Of a stretch of DNA of 64,000 nucleotides, positions 8,473 to 20,700 are shown piece after piece (position 1 is the first letter of the stretch; the number at the start of each line of letters is the position of its first letter). The stretch covers positions 310,001 to 374,000 of the forward strand of contig NZ_JASITA010000001.1 in assembly GCF_030063415.1 (NCBI RefSeq). Direction: 5' to 3'. The notes beneath the pieces were generated by a model. The model saw only the letters and a list, made by a program, of their open reading frames with translations, was not told where the DNA came from and did no database searches. The DNA is from Streptomyces sp. H27-C3 (GTDB taxonomy: Bacteria > Actinomycetota > Actinomycetes > Streptomycetales > Streptomycetaceae). The position numbers and the translations under genes are program-made.

Positions 8473-11400
8473 TCATCCGAGAGCGTTGTCCGCGGCCGCT
8501 TCGCACAGCTGGGAGATGCTCGCCCCGGGATTCGTCACGATCTTCAGCAGCAGCCTCTCATAGGTCGCCGCCATTTCCTCGGCCGTCTTCCTGTCAAACA
8601 GATCAGTGCTGTACTCCAGATATCCGTGCAGCCCTGCCGGCGTTTCCCGGACGACCATGTTGAGGTCGAACTTGGCCACCCCGTTGTCGGTTCGCAACGG
8701 CACGAACGTCAGCTGCCCGGTGTCCTCCTTCCGCGGCCCGGGGCCGGTCGCGGGCACCAGGTTGAACATGACCTGGAACAGCGGCGAGTGGGCCGGGTCG
8801 GCCTTCGGCGCGAGCGCCTCGACCAGGTCGGCGAAGGGGACGTCCTTGTGCTCGTGGGCCGCTGCGGTGACCCGCTTGGCCTGCGTCAGCAGCTCACTGA
8901 AGTCCTGACTGTCGGTCACGTCCAGCCGCATCACCAGCACGTTGATGAAGTAACCGACCAGACGCTCCAGCTCCGGGCGCGGCCGGTTGGTCACCGGGGA
9001 GCCGATCGCCAGTTCGCGGTCCGTCGTGCGAGTGCCGAGCAGCGCCGCGAACGCCGACAGCAGCGTCATGTAGAGCGTGCTGCCCTGCTCCTGGCTGAAG
9101 CGCTGGAGCTGCCCAAGGACTTCCACGGGGACTTCCACCTCGACCGACGAGCCCCGGTACGACTTCACCGCAGGCCGCTGATAGTCGGTGCGCAGCGACA
9201 CGCACGCCGGCAGGGCGGCGAGCTGCGAGCGCCAGTACGCCTTCTGCCGGTCGCGAGCCACCTCGTCCACCGCACGCCGCTGCCAGTGTGCGAAGTCCGC
9301 GTACTGAACGGGAAGTTCGGGCAGGGACGGCTCCTGTGACCGGCTCAGCGCCTGGTACGCGCTGTTCAGCTCGGCCACGAAGATGCCGGTCGACCAGCCG
9401 TCGAAGATGCCCCACGGCCGGGTCACGACAGCGACGTGCTCGAACTGCGACAGGGTCAGGATGTGCACGCGCAGCATGTGCCGGTCGTCCGGCCGAAACG
9501 GCCGTGCCTGCTCGGCCCGCAGCAGCTCGGCGACCGCGCGGTCGCCGGAGACGTCCTCGAAGGTCGCCGCGAAGCCATCGGCGGCGTTCACACGTTGCAC
9601 AAGGGAGTCACCGCGGCGCACATAGCTCGTGCGCAGCACCGCGTGGCGGGCCACCAGCGCTTCGAACGCCCGCGCGTAGGCCTGCCGGTCGAGCCCGCCG
9701 ACGATCCGGTAGGCCATCTGCACGTTGTCGTACGCCGAGCCCAGGTGCTCGCGCGGGTTGAGGAACCACAGTTCGCTCTGCTGGAAGGAGAGCGGGAAGT
9801 TCTCGGTGCCGTCGCACACGGGCAGCAGGGGAACAGTCTGGGCCGAGGTGTCCGACGGGTCCGTGTCCAGAGCCTCGGCCATCTCGCCGATGGTGGCGCC
9901 GGCCAGGATCGTCTGGAGCGGCAGTTCCCTGCCGGTCTCCTGTTTCACCCGCAGGGTGAGGCGGGTGGCGAGCAGAGAATGACCGCCGAGGTCGAAGAAG
10001 CTGTCCTGGAGACCGACGCGCTCCAGCCCCAGGACGTCCTGGACCAGCCGGCACAGAACGAGTTCCACGTCGCCGCGCGGCGCGACGTAGACCTCCTTGT
10101 GCACGTCGGCCTCGTCGGGCGCGGGAAGCGCCTGCTTGTCGACCTTTCCGTTGGGGGTCAGGGGCAGCTCTTCCAGCGCCACGAAGACGCTCGGCACCAT
10201 GTACTCGGGCACCTTGCTCGACAGATGTTCCTTGAGCGCGCGCGTCATCGCCTGGCCGGTGCGCGCGATCTGCGGCACGTTCGCCAGATACGACTGGCGG
10301 TAGGCGTCACGGGCCAGCGCGCGCGGCGGCCCGTCCTTGGCGAAAATCAGGTCGAGGCCGTCCAGCCGCTGCTGGGACCAGGTCACCGCGACACGGTGGC
10401 CGAGCTCTTCGGCGTACTGGAGTACGGCTTCGAGCTCCCGCACCTGCGCGGCGGCCGCCTCGGACAGGCGGGAGGCACCGGTGAGCGGCTCCACCTGCTG
10501 GTGCGCAGGCCAGCGGGTCAGGCCCTGACTGACCCTGACGTCGTCGGCGATCCTCGGGTTGCTCAGCCCCGCCACACCGAACCGGTGGCGCCCACCGTCC
10601 GTGAGGAGGGCACGGAGCTGTTCCGGGGTGGTGGCCTGCAGCCAGGGCAGGTCCTCGGGCGGCGCGACGGCCCCCTTGGTGACGACGACGTCGTAGCGGT
10701 AGCTGAGCATCTCGTTGTCGCCCGGTCCGCGCTTGACAGCGAGGTCGACCGAGCCGATCTGCGGGAAACGCTCGGTGAGCCCGGCGAAGTAGCTGGGGCT
10801 GACCAGCAGTTCGGGCTCCTGCTGGCGGCGGCGCTGCACCTGACGGGCCAGGGCTCCGGCGGAGGTGCGCACGGACAGCCTGCTGCGTTCGATGGCGCTC
10901 GCGTGGGCGGAGAACAGATCGAGGTTCCTGACGTCGCCGATCAGGATCCGGCCGCCGTCCGCCACGAGGGGCAGCAGTCGCTCGATCACCTCCTCCAGGT
11001 ACAGGCGGTTCGGGAAGTACTGCACGACGGAGTTAACGACGACGGTGTCGAACTTCTCCGTCCCGGGCGGCAGGGTCACGGACCGGGCGTCACCCTGGCT
11101 GAGGGTGACGTGCGACCAGCCGCGGCGGTCGACTCCGCCCCGGACCCCGGACAGGGCGGCGGCGGAGATGTCGAAGGCGTGCACCGCTTCGCAGGCGCCC
11201 GCGTAGCGGAAGAGCAGGAGCCCGGTTCCGCAGCCGACCTCCAGCAGCCGCCGGGGCCGCAGCGCCTCGATCTGCCGGACCGTGCCGTCGATCCATGCGC
11301 TCATCTCGGCCTCGGGGATCTTCTCCCCGGTGTAACTGCTGTTCCAGCCGATCAGGTTGAGCTCGTCGGAGACGTCCCCGTCGGCTTCTCCGGCCGATGA

Positions 11401-14400
11401 ATCACTGGAGTACTGCTCCTCGAAGAGGTCCTGCCACTGTTCGAGGCGTTCGGTGTTCTGCTCCTGCGCCGTGGCGTCCAGCCAGGCCGCCGTGGGCCGT
11501 ACGTAGGCCACGAGTTTCTTGGTCTCGCCGGTGGCCTGGGTAACGACCGCGGTGCTCCGCACCGAGGGGTGGGACACCAGCGCGTTCTCGATCTCACCGA
11601 GTTCGACGCGGAAGCCACGCACCTTCACCTGGTTGTCGACGCGGCCGATGAACTCCAGCGCGCCGTCGGGCAGTCGCCGGGCCAGGTCACCGGTGCGGTA
11701 CAGCCGGGCGCCGGGAACCGCGGCGAAGGGGTCGGGAACGAACCGCTGCTCGGTCAGCTCCCGATGGCCGATGTAGCCGCGTGCCACACCGGGGCCGCCC
11801 ACGCACAGCTCGCCGACGACGCCGCACGGCACCAGCCGCAGGTCCGCGTCGAGCACATGGGCTGTGGACTGGGCGATCGGCCTGCCGATCGGGATGACGG
11901 CGTCCTCGGCGATGTCTCTGGGGATCACATGGCAGGTGGAGGCGATGCTGTTCTCGGTGGGCCCGTAGGCGTTGACGACGGTCAGACCGGGGTGCGCCCG
12001 GTGCAGTGCCCGCACGTGCTTGGCGGAGAACGCCTCACCGCCGACGCCCAGGTACTCCAGCGGCAGCCGCCGCCCCTGCGCGGCCTCGGCGAACGCGGGG
12101 AGGAAGGCGGCCGACAGCGCCATCATGGTGACGCCGGAGCGCTCGATACGATCGACGAGCGAGCCGATGTCCTTGGAGTCGCCGTCGTGCAGGACCAGCC
12201 GCCCGCCGGACAGCAGCGGGCCGAGGACCTCCTGGGAGCCGACGTCGAAGGAGATCGACGAGTGGTGGAGCATCACCGTGCGGTGGCTCGTCGGGAAGTA
12301 GTCGGGGTTGCGCACCAGGCGGACGATGCCGCGCTGCTCCACGAGGACGCCCTTGGGAAGCCCGGTCGAACCCGAGGTGAAGATGACGTACGCGAGATGC
12401 TCGGGGGTGAGCCCCAGCTCGGCCCGGGACAGGTCGTGCTCCGGCTGGTCGGCGAGCACCTGGGTGCGGTCCTCGGCGCGCTCGCCGGTGTCGAGGTGAA
12501 CGGCCTGGGGGCGCTCCCCCTCGCCGGCGCCGTCGAGCAGCGACTGCGGAAGCTGCGAGTGGCTGAGGACGATGCTCACACCGGAGCCTTCGACCAGGGC
12601 GCGTATGCGCTCCTGGGGGTAGGCCGGGTCGATCGGGACGTATGCCCCGCCCGCCTTGAGGATGCCCAGCAGGCCGACAACCGTCTCCGGCGAGCGCCGC
12701 GTGCACAGTCCGACGAGTACGTCGGGGCCCACTCCGCGGCCGCGCAGATAGTGCGCCACACGGTTGGCCCGGGCGTTGACCTGTGCGTACGTCAGCCGCT
12801 GGTCTCCGTACTCGACGGCGACACTCTCCGGCCGCCGCGCGACCTGTTCCTCGAACAGCTCGAACAGACAGTGGTCGTCCGGGTAGGGCTTGGCGGTGTC
12901 GTTCCATTCGGTCAGCAGGCGGTGGCGTTCGGCGGGCGGCACGATGTCGATGTCGAGCGCCTGGGTGCGGGCGCCGTCGTCGACGGCCAGGGCGGCGACG
13001 ATGCCGGCCACCGCGGCCTCCACATGGCCGAGCACCGCGTCCGGTGAGAGTGCCGCGTCCACCTGTGCGTTCAGGGACAGTTCGGTGCCCGTGTCGTCGA
13101 CGGAGACACCGACCGGGTAGTTGGTGCGGTCGAGCGATCCCAGCCAGCGGATGCCGAGGTCCTCCAGCGTGGCGGGGCCCTCCTCGCCCTGCCGGGGCTC
13201 GAAATAGCGGTAGTTGATCATTGAGCTGAACAGGGTGGCGTCACTGTCCAGCCCGCTGGAGCGCTGGGCCAGAGTCAGCGGGCTCTGCTCGTAGCCGATC
13301 AGAGCCTTCAGGCCGGCGTCGACCTCGGACACCAGCTCCTTGACGCTACGGCCGCGCAGCCGTACCCGCAGGGGCAGAGTGTTGATGAAGTTGCCGAGCA
13401 TCCGTTCGACGCCGGGGACGCCCTGGAGGCGCCCGGACAGGACCGTGCCGAACACCACGTCGTCGCGCCCGCTGCTCGCCGCGGCCACCAGGGCCCAGGC
13501 TGCGTGGAAGAGGCCGGCCGGGCTGATACGCAGACGTTGGGCCTGCTCGCGCAGCTCGCGTGTCAGCTCGGTCGGGAGCGAGCGGCGCAGGTCGCGGACC
13601 CGGGTGCCGTCGCCGTGCACATCCACCAGCTGGAACGGGGTGGTCGGCTCGGTGACGTCACCCAACTCGCCGCGGAAGTACGCCTCCGCGTCGTCCGACG
13701 CCAGCTGGTGCAGGGTGTGGCCGACGAAGTCGCGGTAGGCCGGGGGCGGCCTCAGCCGCTCCGCGCGGCCGCTCATGTGGGCCGTCAGCTCCTCCAGGAT
13801 CAGACGCAGCGACGTCGCGTCCTCGATGAGGTGGTGCACGCTCAACAGCAGGAAGCGCCGCTCGGAGTGCGGATCGGCGGCGACCGCGAGCCGCAGCAGC
13901 GGGGCCCGGCCGAGGTTCATGCCTCCCGGCCGGGACAGCAGGGCGCGGGCCTGCTGCTCGGCGTCCTGGCCGGGGTCGAGGGTCAGCGACTCGACCTCCA
14001 GGCGGACCTCGCGGAGCACGACCTGTACGGGTTCGGTCAGGCCCTCGGTGGCCACGGCGGTGCGCATGACGTCGTGGCGGTCCATCAACGTCTGCAGCGC
14101 GGCCGCGAAGGCGTCACACACCTCCTGGGACGGGGCGGTGAGCAGGATCGGGATGACGTACGGGTCGTTGGCGGGGTCCATCAAGTGATGGAAGAGGATG
14201 CCTTCCTGCGACGGGACGAGCCGATAGATGTCCTGCACATTGGGTGCGCCGCCGGGCACTTCGGACACGATCGCGTCGATCTCGGCCTGGCTCAACCCGG
14301 CCAGCGGGAGCATCTCCGGGGTGATCCGCTCACACGCCGGCGGGATCGGATTGCCCGGGACCTCGTAGGCGGGGCCGGTTGCCTCGCCACGGTCGATCTC

Positions 14401-17400
14401 GGCCGCCAGCTCGGCCAGCGTGGGGCTGTTGAAAACGCTGCGGACGGCGACTTCGAGCCCGCGCTCCTTCAGGCGGGCGATCAGGACGGTGATCAGCAGC
14501 GAGTGCCCGCCCAGCGCGAAGAAGTTGTCGTCGGCGCTGATGCGTGTCTCGTCGAAGCCCATCAGCTCCGCCCAGGCGGCTGCGAGGATCCGCTCGGTCC
14601 CGGGGGCCGGGACGATGTGTGCGCGCTGGGCGTAGGCGTCGATGCCGGGAGCGGGCAGTGCCTTGCGGTCGAGCTTGCCGTTGCCGGTGATGGGCAGCCG
14701 GTCCAGGGCCACGAAGGCGCTGGGGACCATGTAGTCGGGCAGCGTCCGGCGCAGGTGCCGGGCGAGCTCGGCGCGGTGGTCCGCCTCGGGCTCCTCGCCG
14801 GCGGCCCGGACCCCGGGGTCCAGGAGCACGTAGGCCACCAGTTGCTTGTCGCCGGGCTGGTCCTCGCGGGCGAGCACAACACATGAGCGGACGGCGGGGT
14901 GTTGGGTGAGTGCGGCCTCGATCTCACCCAGCTCGATACGGAACCCCCGCACCTTCACCTGATCATCATTACGCCCCAAGTACTCCAACCCACCATCAGG
15001 CAACCACCGCGCCAGATCCCCCGTCCGATACATCCGCGCACCCGACACACCACAAAACGGATCAACCAAAAAACGCTCAGCAGTCAACTCCGGACGATTC
15101 AAATACCCCCGAGCCACACCCGCACCACCCACATACAACTCACCCACCGCACCCACCGGCGCAGGCCGCCCACGCCCATCCAACACATACGTCCGCAAAT
15201 CAGGAATCCGCTCACCGATCGGACTCACCCCCCGATCAACATCCCCCTCCCCCAACAACCGATACGTCACATGCACCGTCGTCTCAGTGATCCCATACAT
15301 ATTCACCAACGCCACACCCGCATTGACCGAACGCCCCAACCACGGCCGCAACGACGCCACATCCAACGCCTCACCACCAAACACCACCACACGCAACGCA
15401 TGCGGCCGCGCACCCTCCCCCTGCGCCACCATCAACTGCCGAAACGCACTCGGCGTCTGATTCAACACCGTCACACCCGAACCACACACCAACCGATAAA
15501 AAGCACCCGCATCACGCGCCACCGCCTGCGGAACCACCACCAGACGCCCACCATGCAACAACGCACCCCAGATCTCCCACACCGAGAAATCAAAAGCGAA
15601 CGAATGGAACAACGCCCACACATCCCCCTCACCGAAACGGAACCACGCATCCGTCGACGAGAACAACCGCGTCACATTACGGTGCTCAACCATCACCCCC
15701 TTAGGCGTCCCCGTCGAACCCGACGTATAAATCACATACGCCAACCCCGACGACACCCCACCCACCGGCACATCAACCGAAGACAACCCCGCCCACAACC
15801 CCGCATCCGCCCGCACATCCACCACCGGAACAGACCCAACACCCAACCCCACAGGCAACGGACCATCCGTCAACACCACCCCCGGCGCACTGTCCCCCAA
15901 CACATGCACCAAACGATCCACCGGCGACGCCGGATCCAACGGCACATACGCACCACCCGCCTTCAACACCGCCAGCACACACACCACAATGTGCTCACTA
16001 CGCGGCAGACACAAAGCCACCAACACACCCGGCCCCACCCCCAACCCACGCAAATAACCCGCCAAACGATTCGCCCGACCGTTCAACTCCCCATACGAAA
16101 CAACCCGACCCTCACACTCCAACGCCACCGCACCCGGCGCCCCCGCCACAACACCCTCAAACCACTCATGCAAACAACGCTCGTCGGGCGCGGTGGGCAC
16201 GACGGTGTTCCATTCCTGGAGCACCTGGCGCCGCTCGGCCTCGTCGAGGGTGCTGATCCGGGAGATCCTCTCCTGCGGCGCAGCGACGACCGCGTCGAGC
16301 AGGGCGGTGTAGTGGCGTACGAACCGCTGGACGGTCTCCCGGTCGAACAGACTGGTGTTGTACTCGACGGCGCCGATCAGCCCGTCCGGTGTCTCGCGCA
16401 GGTCCAGCGTCACATCGAACTTCGTGATGTTGAAGTCGAATTCGATCAGGGACACGTCGAGATCGCCGAGCCGTACCTCGCTGTCGGCCTGCGCCTCCTG
16501 GAGGACGAACGCCACCTGGAACACCGGTGAGTGGCTGAGGCTGCGCTCCAGCTGGAGCGCGTCCACGACGGCCTCGAACGGCACATCCTGGTGACTGAAC
16601 GCCTGGAGCGCGACGTCCTTCGTCCGCCCCAGCAGTTCGGCGAAGGTCGGGTCGCCCGACAGATCGGCGCGCATGACGAGCGTGTTGGCGAAGAAGCCGA
16701 TCAGGCCCTCGGCCTCGATGCGGTTGCGGTTGGCGACGGGAGTGCCGATGGCGATGTGCGGCTGTTCGCTGTAGCGGTTCAAGAGCAGCGCGTAGGCGGA
16801 GAGCAGCGTCATGTACAGCGTGACGTCGTGCTGCTCGCTCAGCGCCTTGAGCCGGCGCAACAGGTCGTGCGGGAGGTGGAAGCGTTCGTGGGCGCCCTGG
16901 TAGGTCTTGATCGCGGGACGTGGCCGGTCCGCCGGCAGGGAGAGGTGTGGGTCGATGCCGTCGAGCTGCTGCTTCCAGTAGTTCACCTGGCGCGCCTGGA
17001 CCTCGTCGACGAGCCACTGACGCTGCCAGTGCGCGTAGTCGGCGTACTGGATGGGCAGCGGGTCGAGCGGCGCCGGCCCGCCCTCGCAGAACGCCTCGTA
17101 CAGGGCGACCATCTCGCGGAAGAAAACGCCCAGCGACCAGCCGTCGGACACGCTGTGGTGCATGGTCACGAGCAGGATGTGCTCCTGTGCGGACTGACGC
17201 AGCAGCCTCACACGGATCAGCGATTCGCGCGCGAGGTCGAACGGCGCGACGGCCTCGTGCTCGCAGATCGCGGGCAGCTCGCCGGGGTCGGTGAGCTCCT
17301 CCTGCGACACGGCGAAGTCCTCGCCGTCACCGATGTGCTGGTACGGGACTCCGTCACGCTCGACGAACCGCGTGCGCAGGACCTCGTGCCGCTGGACGAT

Positions 17401-17718
17401 GGTTTCCAGGGCGCGCAACAGCGCCGCGCGGTCGAGGGGGCCGCGCAGCCGCATCGCCATCGGGATGTTGTAGTACGCGCTGGTCCCGTCCAGTTTGGCC
17501 AGGAACCACAGTCGCTGCTGGGCGAAGGAGAGCCGAACCGGATCGTCCTCGGTGCGCGGTCGCGGCCGGATCGACTCCAGGGCGGACAGGTCGACGCCCT
17601 GCTTCTTGAGCATCGCTATCAGGGCGCGCTGCTGCTTGGCGGGCAGGGACTTGATCTTCCTGATCAGGTCCAGCGAGTTGTCATTGTCAGTCGTGCTCAT
17701 GATCGGCCCCGTGGTCAT
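8473..17718 (-). CDS. NRPS-1: C-A(Thr)-PCP-C-A(?)-NMT-PCP-C, last peptide synthetase
   Basis: A 3081-aa two-module synthetase. Order with rough residues: N-terminal helical region 1-45; C 50-500 (HHSVSDG near 190); A 510-945 with a Thr code; PCP near 1070 (GGHSLL); C 1160-1590 of the DCL/dual type ([10 protein letters not shown] start, HHLIEDA near 1296); A core 1620-2060 with unassigned code; N-methyltransferase 2120-2360 (LLEVGCGTG near 2165) inserted before the A-domain end; PCP near 2578; terminal C-like domain 2640-3081. The last domain has PWGIFDG instead of HHxxxDG. There is no thioesterase or reductase domain. The start at 17718 overlaps the NRPS-2 stop as TAATG and has GGAGGG 9 nt upstream. 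Residues of about 510-942 are encoded by a DNA block duplicated from, or shared with, NRPS-2. It is the likely end of the line. Confidence 0.95.
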   Translation of the reverse strand: MTTGPIMSTTDNDNSLDLIRKIKSLPAKQQRALIAMLKKQGVDLSALESIRPRPRTEDDPVRLSFAQQRLWFLAKLDGTSAYYNIPMAMRLRGPLDRAALLRALETIVQRHEVLRTRFVERDGVPYQHIGDGEDFAVSQEELTDPGELPAICEHEAVAPFDLARESLIRVRLLRQSAQEHILLVTMHHSVSDGWSLGVFFREMVALYEAFCEGGPAPLDPLPIQYADYAHWQRQWLVDEVQARQVNYWKQQLDGIDPHLSLPADRPRPAIKTYQGAHERFHLPHDLLRRLKALSEQHDVTLYMTLLSAYALLLNRYSEQPHIAIGTPVANRNRIEAEGLIGFFANTLVMRADLSGDPTFAELLGRTKDVALQAFSHQDVPFEAVVDALQLERSLSHSPVFQVAFVLQEAQADSEVRLGDLDVSLIEFDFNITKFDVTLDLRETPDGLIGAVEYNTSLFDRETVQRFVRHYTALLDAVVAAPQERISRISTLDEAERRQVLQEWNTVVPTAPDERCLHEWFEGVVAGAPGAVALECEGRVVSYGELNGRANRLAGYLRGLGVGPGVLVALCLPRSEHIVVCVLAVLKAGGAYVPLDPASPVDRLVHVLGDSAPGVVLTDGPLPVGLGVGSVPVVDVRADAGLWAGLSSVDVPVGGVSSGLAYVIYTSGSTGTPKGVMVEHRNVTRLFSSTDAWFRFGEGDVWALFHSFAFDFSVWEIWGALLHGGRLVVVPQAVARDAGAFYRLVCGSGVTVLNQTPSAFRQLMVAQGEGARPHALRVVVFGGEALDVASLRPWLGRSVNAGVALVNMYGITETTVHVTYRLLGEGDVDRGVSPIGERIPDLRTYVLDGRGRPAPVGAVGELYVGGAGVARGYLNRPELTAERFLVDPFCGVSGARMYRTGDLARWLPDGGLEYLGRNDDQVKVRGFRIELGEIEAALTQHPAVRSCVVLAREDQPGDKQLVAYVLLDPGVRAAGEEPEADHRAELARHLRRTLPDYMVPSAFVALDRLPITGNGKLDRKALPAPGIDAYAQRAHIVPAPGTERILAAAWAELMGFDETRISADDNFFALGGHSLLITVLIARLKERGLEVAVRSVFNSPTLAELAAEIDRGEATGPAYEVPGNPIPPACERITPEMLPLAGLSQAEIDAIVSEVPGGAPNVQDIYRLVPSQEGILFHHLMDPANDPYVIPILLTAPSQEVCDAFAAALQTLMDRHDVMRTAVATEGLTEPVQVVLREVRLEVESLTLDPGQDAEQQARALLSRPGGMNLGRAPLLRLAVAADPHSERRFLLLSVHHLIEDATSLRLILEELTAHMSGRAERLRPPPAYRDFVGHTLHQLASDDAEAYFRGELGDVTEPTTPFQLVDVHGDGTRVRDLRRSLPTELTRELREQAQRLRISPAGLFHAAWALVAAASSGRDDVVFGTVLSGRLQGVPGVERMLGNFINTLPLRVRLRGRSVKELVSEVDAGLKALIGYEQSPLTLAQRSSGLDSDATLFSSMINYRYFEPRQGEEGPATLEDLGIRWLGSLDRTNYPVGVSVDDTGTELSLNAQVDAALSPDAVLGHVEAAVAGIVAALAVDDGARTQALDIDIVPPAERHRLLTEWNDTAKPYPDDHCLFELFEEQVARRPESVAVEYGDQRLTYAQVNARANRVAHYLRGRGVGPDVLVGLCTRRSPETVVGLLGILKAGGAYVPIDPAYPQERIRALVEGSGVSIVLSHSQLPQSLLDGAGEGERPQAVHLDTGERAEDRTQVLADQPEHDLSRAELGLTPEHLAYVIFTSGSTGLPKGVLVEQRGIVRLVRNPDYFPTSHRTVMLHHSSISFDVGSQEVLGPLLSGGRLVLHDGDSKDIGSLVDRIERSGVTMMALSAAFLPAFAEAAQGRRLPLEYLGVGGEAFSAKHVRALHRAHPGLTVVNAYGPTENSIASTCHVIPRDIAEDAVIPIGRPIAQSTAHVLDADLRLVPCGVVGELCVGGPGVARGYIGHRELTEQRFVPDPFAAVPGARLYRTGDLARRLPDGALEFIGRVDNQVKVRGFRVELGEIENALVSHPSVRSTAVVTQATGETKKLVAYVRPTAAWLDATAQEQNTERLEQWQDLFEEQYSSDSSAGEADGDVSDELNLIGWNSSYTGEKIPEAEMSAWIDGTVRQIEALRPRRLLEVGCGTGLLLFRYAGACEAVHAFDISAAALSGVRGGVDRRGWSHVTLSQGDARSVTLPPGTEKFDTVVVNSVVQYFPNRLYLEEVIERLLPLVADGGRILIGDVRNLDLFSAHASAIERSRLSVRTSAGALARQVQRRRQQEPELLVSPSYFAGLTERFPQIGSVDLAVKRGPGDNEMLSYRYDVVVTKGAVAPPEDLPWLQATTPEQLRALLTDGGRHRFGVAGLSNPRIADDVRVSQGLTRWPAHQQVEPLTGASRLSEAAAAQVRELEAVLQYAEELGHRVAVTWSQQRLDGLDLIFAKDGPPRALARDAYRQSYLANVPQIARTGQAMTRALKEHLSSKVPEYMVPSVFVALEELPLTPNGKVDKQALPAPDEADVHKEVYVAPRGDVELVLCRLVQDVLGLERVGLQDSFFDLGGHSLLATRLTLRVKQETGRELPLQTILAGATIGEMAEALDTDPSDTSAQTVPLLPVCDGTENFPLSFQQSELWFLNPREHLGSAYDNVQMAYRIVGGLDRQAYARAFEALVARHAVLRTSYVRRGDSLVQRVNAADGFAATFEDVSGDRAVAELLRAEQARPFRPDDRHMLRVHILTLSQFEHVAVVTRPWGIFDGWSTGIFVAELNSAYQALSRSQEPSLPELPVQYADFAHWQRRAVDEVARDRQKAYWRSQLAALPACVSLRTDYQRPAVKSYRGSSVEVEVPVEVLGQLQRFSQEQGSTLYMTLLSAFAALLGTRTTDRELAIGSPVTNRPRPELERLVGYFINVLVMRLDVTDSQDFSELLTQAKRVTAAAHEHKDVPFADLVEALAPKADPAHSPLFQVMFNLVPATGPGPRKEDTGQLTFVPLRTDNGVAKFDLNMVVRETPAGLHGYLEYSTDLFDRKTAEEMAATYERLLLKIVTNPGASISQLCEAAADNALG
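8476..9800 (-). other. NRPS-1 terminal condensation-like domain with degenerate active site
   Basis: About 440 residues of condensation fold follow the last PCP and run to the stop. Flanking features of a normal C domain are intact ([10 protein letters not shown] at the start, [21 protein letters not shown]). The catalytic motif, however, reads [10 protein letters not shown], so both histidines of HHxxxDG are replaced by Pro and Trp while DG is kept. It could be an inactive relic, a structural platform, or a release/modifying domain using other residues. Confidence 0.75.
9860..14240 (-). other. NRPS-1 module 2: C-A(unassigned)-NMT-PCP, N-methylated residue
   Basis: The C domain starts with the [10 protein letters not shown] signature shared by DCL and dual condensation/epimerisation domains, suggesting the incoming Thr may be in D form. 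Aligning the A domain by eye to the PheA pocket gives D-V-Q-A-G-G-A-I-A, which I do not recognise. An N-methyltransferase with LLEVGCGTG sits between A-core motif 8 and the C-terminal A subdomain, the standard position for N-methylation of the aminoacyl-PCP. The PCP has [11 protein letters not shown]. Confidence 0.75.
14370..17580 (-). other. NRPS-1 module 1: C-A(Thr)-PCP
   Basis: The C domain is LCL-like ([18 protein letters not shown]). The A-domain pocket read by eye is D-F-W-N-V-G-M-V-H, the well-known threonine code. The PCP has [11 protein letters not shown]. The A domain lies on the duplicated 1,295-bp block and is identical in protein sequence to the NRPS-2 Thr A domain across that block. 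Unlike the NRPS-2 copy it carries no methyltransferase. Confidence 0.85.
14893..16187. repeat. 1,295-bp direct repeat, copy 1 (Thr A domain, NRPS-1)
   Basis: This block recurs in the same orientation at 19230-20524, 4,337 bp away. By line-by-line reading there are no indels and one visible mismatch (A at 16177, G at 20514). From about 14930 to 16180 the coding strand is unusually rich in G and T. Codons such as CGT, TTG, GGT and TAT replace the CGC, CTG, GGC and TAC used around it. The composition shift coincides with the repeat. Confidence 0.93.
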
Positions 17719-20700
17719 TAGATCTGGCCCTCCAACGCGTCCAGCTCTTCGTCGCTCATGTTCTCGATGAGGCCGATGCTCTCCAGGATTGCAGCCACGT
17801 CGAGCGGCCCGTCCGTCGGGGCCATGGGCGCACATCGTTCCAACTCGGCCGCCATCTCGGTGAGCGTCGGCCCGTCGAAGACGCTCTGGACGGACAGCTC
17901 CGCGCCGGTGCTCTGCGCCAGCCGGTTGACCAACCTGGTCACCAGCAGAGAATTGCCGCCCAGCGAGAAGAAGTTGCTGTGGGTGCCGAGGTCGTCGACG
18001 TCCATGCGCAGAAGTTCCGCCCAGACGGCCGCGACGGCGCGCTCGGACTCGCTCCGGGGTGCGACCAGATGTGCCGCGTGCCGCGGGTGGCTCTCCGGCG
18101 CGGGGAGGGCGCGGTGGTCCAGTTTGCCGTTCTGCGTCAGCGGCAGCTCTTCCAGCAGGACGTGGACGGCGGGAATCATGTACTCGGGCAGGGCGGCGCG
18201 CAGGGCGCTGCCCACGTCATCGAGCAGGGCCGCCGGGCCGGACCAGCAGGCGCCGGCCGTGGACGGCGCGTCCGATTGCGCGGCGGCGTCGTCGTCGGCC
18301 CGGCGGGCGTAGACGTTGTAGAGCGTCGTGTTGCGCAGCAGTCCGTTGTCCTGCTCGCAGACGACGTCGTAGCCGAGGGCCCTGAGCAGCGTGGTGATCT
18401 TTTCCAGCTGGCCGTCGACATCGTGGAGTTCCACCACGAGCTGGCGGATCTTGGGCCAGTCCCGCCAGTGGATGCCCTTGAGCACCTCGTACTCGGCGTT
18501 CTCCACATCGATCTTCAGCAGGTCGATCCGGTCGATCGATTCCTCGCTGATGATCTCCGAGAGCGTCCTGAGCCGGCAGGTGAACTGTTCGCTGTCGAGC
18601 CTGGCGTCGACGAGTTCGTCGACGAGCGCGTCGCCGGCCACCGCGCCGGCTGTGCCGTCCTCGGTCAGCTCTTCCTGATTGCGCAGGTAGGAGCGGACCA
18701 TCTCGTGCGCCTGCTCGGCGGTGGTCACGCTGGAGGAGATGACGGTGTTGTGGCGGTAGAACGTGAAGGTCTCCTCCTTGGCCTCGGCGGCCAGGCCACA
18801 GTCGTACACCTTGGCGTTGAGGCCGTGGAGTTCGACATTGCGGCGCAGCGAGTCGAACACGGGCGGAATCGGCTCGAAGGCGTGGATCGTCGCGTCGGGG
18901 CAGCGGCTGCCCGCGAAAAGCGTGAACATGCCGATGTTGGCGCCCACGTCGAAGACGCGGTCGCCGTCGCGGATGGTGATCCCGTGGCGCAGGTATTCGA
19001 GGTTGGTGAAGATCTCTTCGTAGACGAAGTCGGTCTCACTCTTGTTCTGCTGGAAGACCGTCATGCCGTTGGGCAGTTCGTACGTCCGCGCGTGCGCGTC
19101 CGGCTCGGTGCGGCCGATGCGCAGCAGCTCGCGGACGACGGGCGCCCGCTCGGCCGACGGCACCAGATAGGCGACCAGCCGGCGGTCGTGCTCACCGTAC
19201 TCGCGCACCACGACACGGGCGTCGTCGATGGCGGGGTGTTGGGTGAGTGCGGCCTCGATCTCACCCAGCTCGATACGGAACCCCCGCACCTTCACCTGAT
19301 CATCATTACGCCCCAAGTACTCCAACCCACCATCAGGCAACCACCGCGCCAGATCCCCCGTCCGATACATCCGCGCACCCGACACACCACAAAACGGATC
19401 AACCAAAAAACGCTCAGCAGTCAACTCCGGACGATTCAAATACCCCCGAGCCACACCCGCACCACCCACATACAACTCACCCACCGCACCCACCGGCGCA
19501 GGCCGCCCACGCCCATCCAACACATACGTCCGCAAATCAGGAATCCGCTCACCGATCGGACTCACCCCCCGATCAACATCCCCCTCCCCCAACAACCGAT
19601 ACGTCACATGCACCGTCGTCTCAGTGATCCCATACATATTCACCAACGCCACACCCGCATTGACCGAACGCCCCAACCACGGCCGCAACGACGCCACATC
19701 CAACGCCTCACCACCAAACACCACCACACGCAACGCATGCGGCCGCGCACCCTCCCCCTGCGCCACCATCAACTGCCGAAACGCACTCGGCGTCTGATTC
19801 AACACCGTCACACCCGAACCACACACCAACCGATAAAAAGCACCCGCATCACGCGCCACCGCCTGCGGAACCACCACCAGACGCCCACCATGCAACAACG
19901 CACCCCAGATCTCCCACACCGAGAAATCAAAAGCGAACGAATGGAACAACGCCCACACATCCCCCTCACCGAAACGGAACCACGCATCCGTCGACGAGAA
20001 CAACCGCGTCACATTACGGTGCTCAACCATCACCCCCTTAGGCGTCCCCGTCGAACCCGACGTATAAATCACATACGCCAACCCCGACGACACCCCACCC
20101 ACCGGCACATCAACCGAAGACAACCCCGCCCACAACCCCGCATCCGCCCGCACATCCACCACCGGAACAGACCCAACACCCAACCCCACAGGCAACGGAC
20201 CATCCGTCAACACCACCCCCGGCGCACTGTCCCCCAACACATGCACCAAACGATCCACCGGCGACGCCGGATCCAACGGCACATACGCACCACCCGCCTT
20301 CAACACCGCCAGCACACACACCACAATGTGCTCACTACGCGGCAGACACAAAGCCACCAACACACCCGGCCCCACCCCCAACCCACGCAAATAACCCGCC
20401 AAACGATTCGCCCGACCGTTCAACTCCCCATACGAAACAACCCGACCCTCACACTCCAACGCCACCGCACCCGGCGCCCCCGCCACAACACCCTCAAACC
20501 ACTCATGCAAACAGCGCTCGTCGGTGGTCCCCTGCTGCGTCTGCTCGTTCCAGCCGACGAGCAGCTTCCGGCGCTGTGCGTCGCTCAGGACGGGCAGTTC
20601 CAGCGCCGGGCCCTGAGCCGGCCCCTCGGCGGCGAGCACGCCGATCAGGTTCGTCATGGCGGTCTCGAGGTAGCCGATGACCAGTTCCGCGTCCTGCGCC

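Noticed and set aside
11500..12900. Calling the last A domain proline-specific because the code begins DVQ
   Set aside because: The remaining pocket positions do not match proline codes, and an N-methyltransferase is fused to this module, which proline could not use.
13700..14240. Reading the HHLIEDA domain of NRPS-1 (and HHLIDDA of NRPS-2) as an epimerisation domain
   Set aside because: Each is followed directly by an adenylation domain and opens with LQEG/SQEG-type C-domain motifs. A DCL or dual condensation domain fits better.
15773..15982. Short Gly/Cys/Val-rich minus-strand frame, repeated identically at 20110-20319
   Set aside because: It lies in an alternative frame of the duplicated Thr A domain. 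Its odd composition comes from the G/T-rich coding strand, not from a real small gene.
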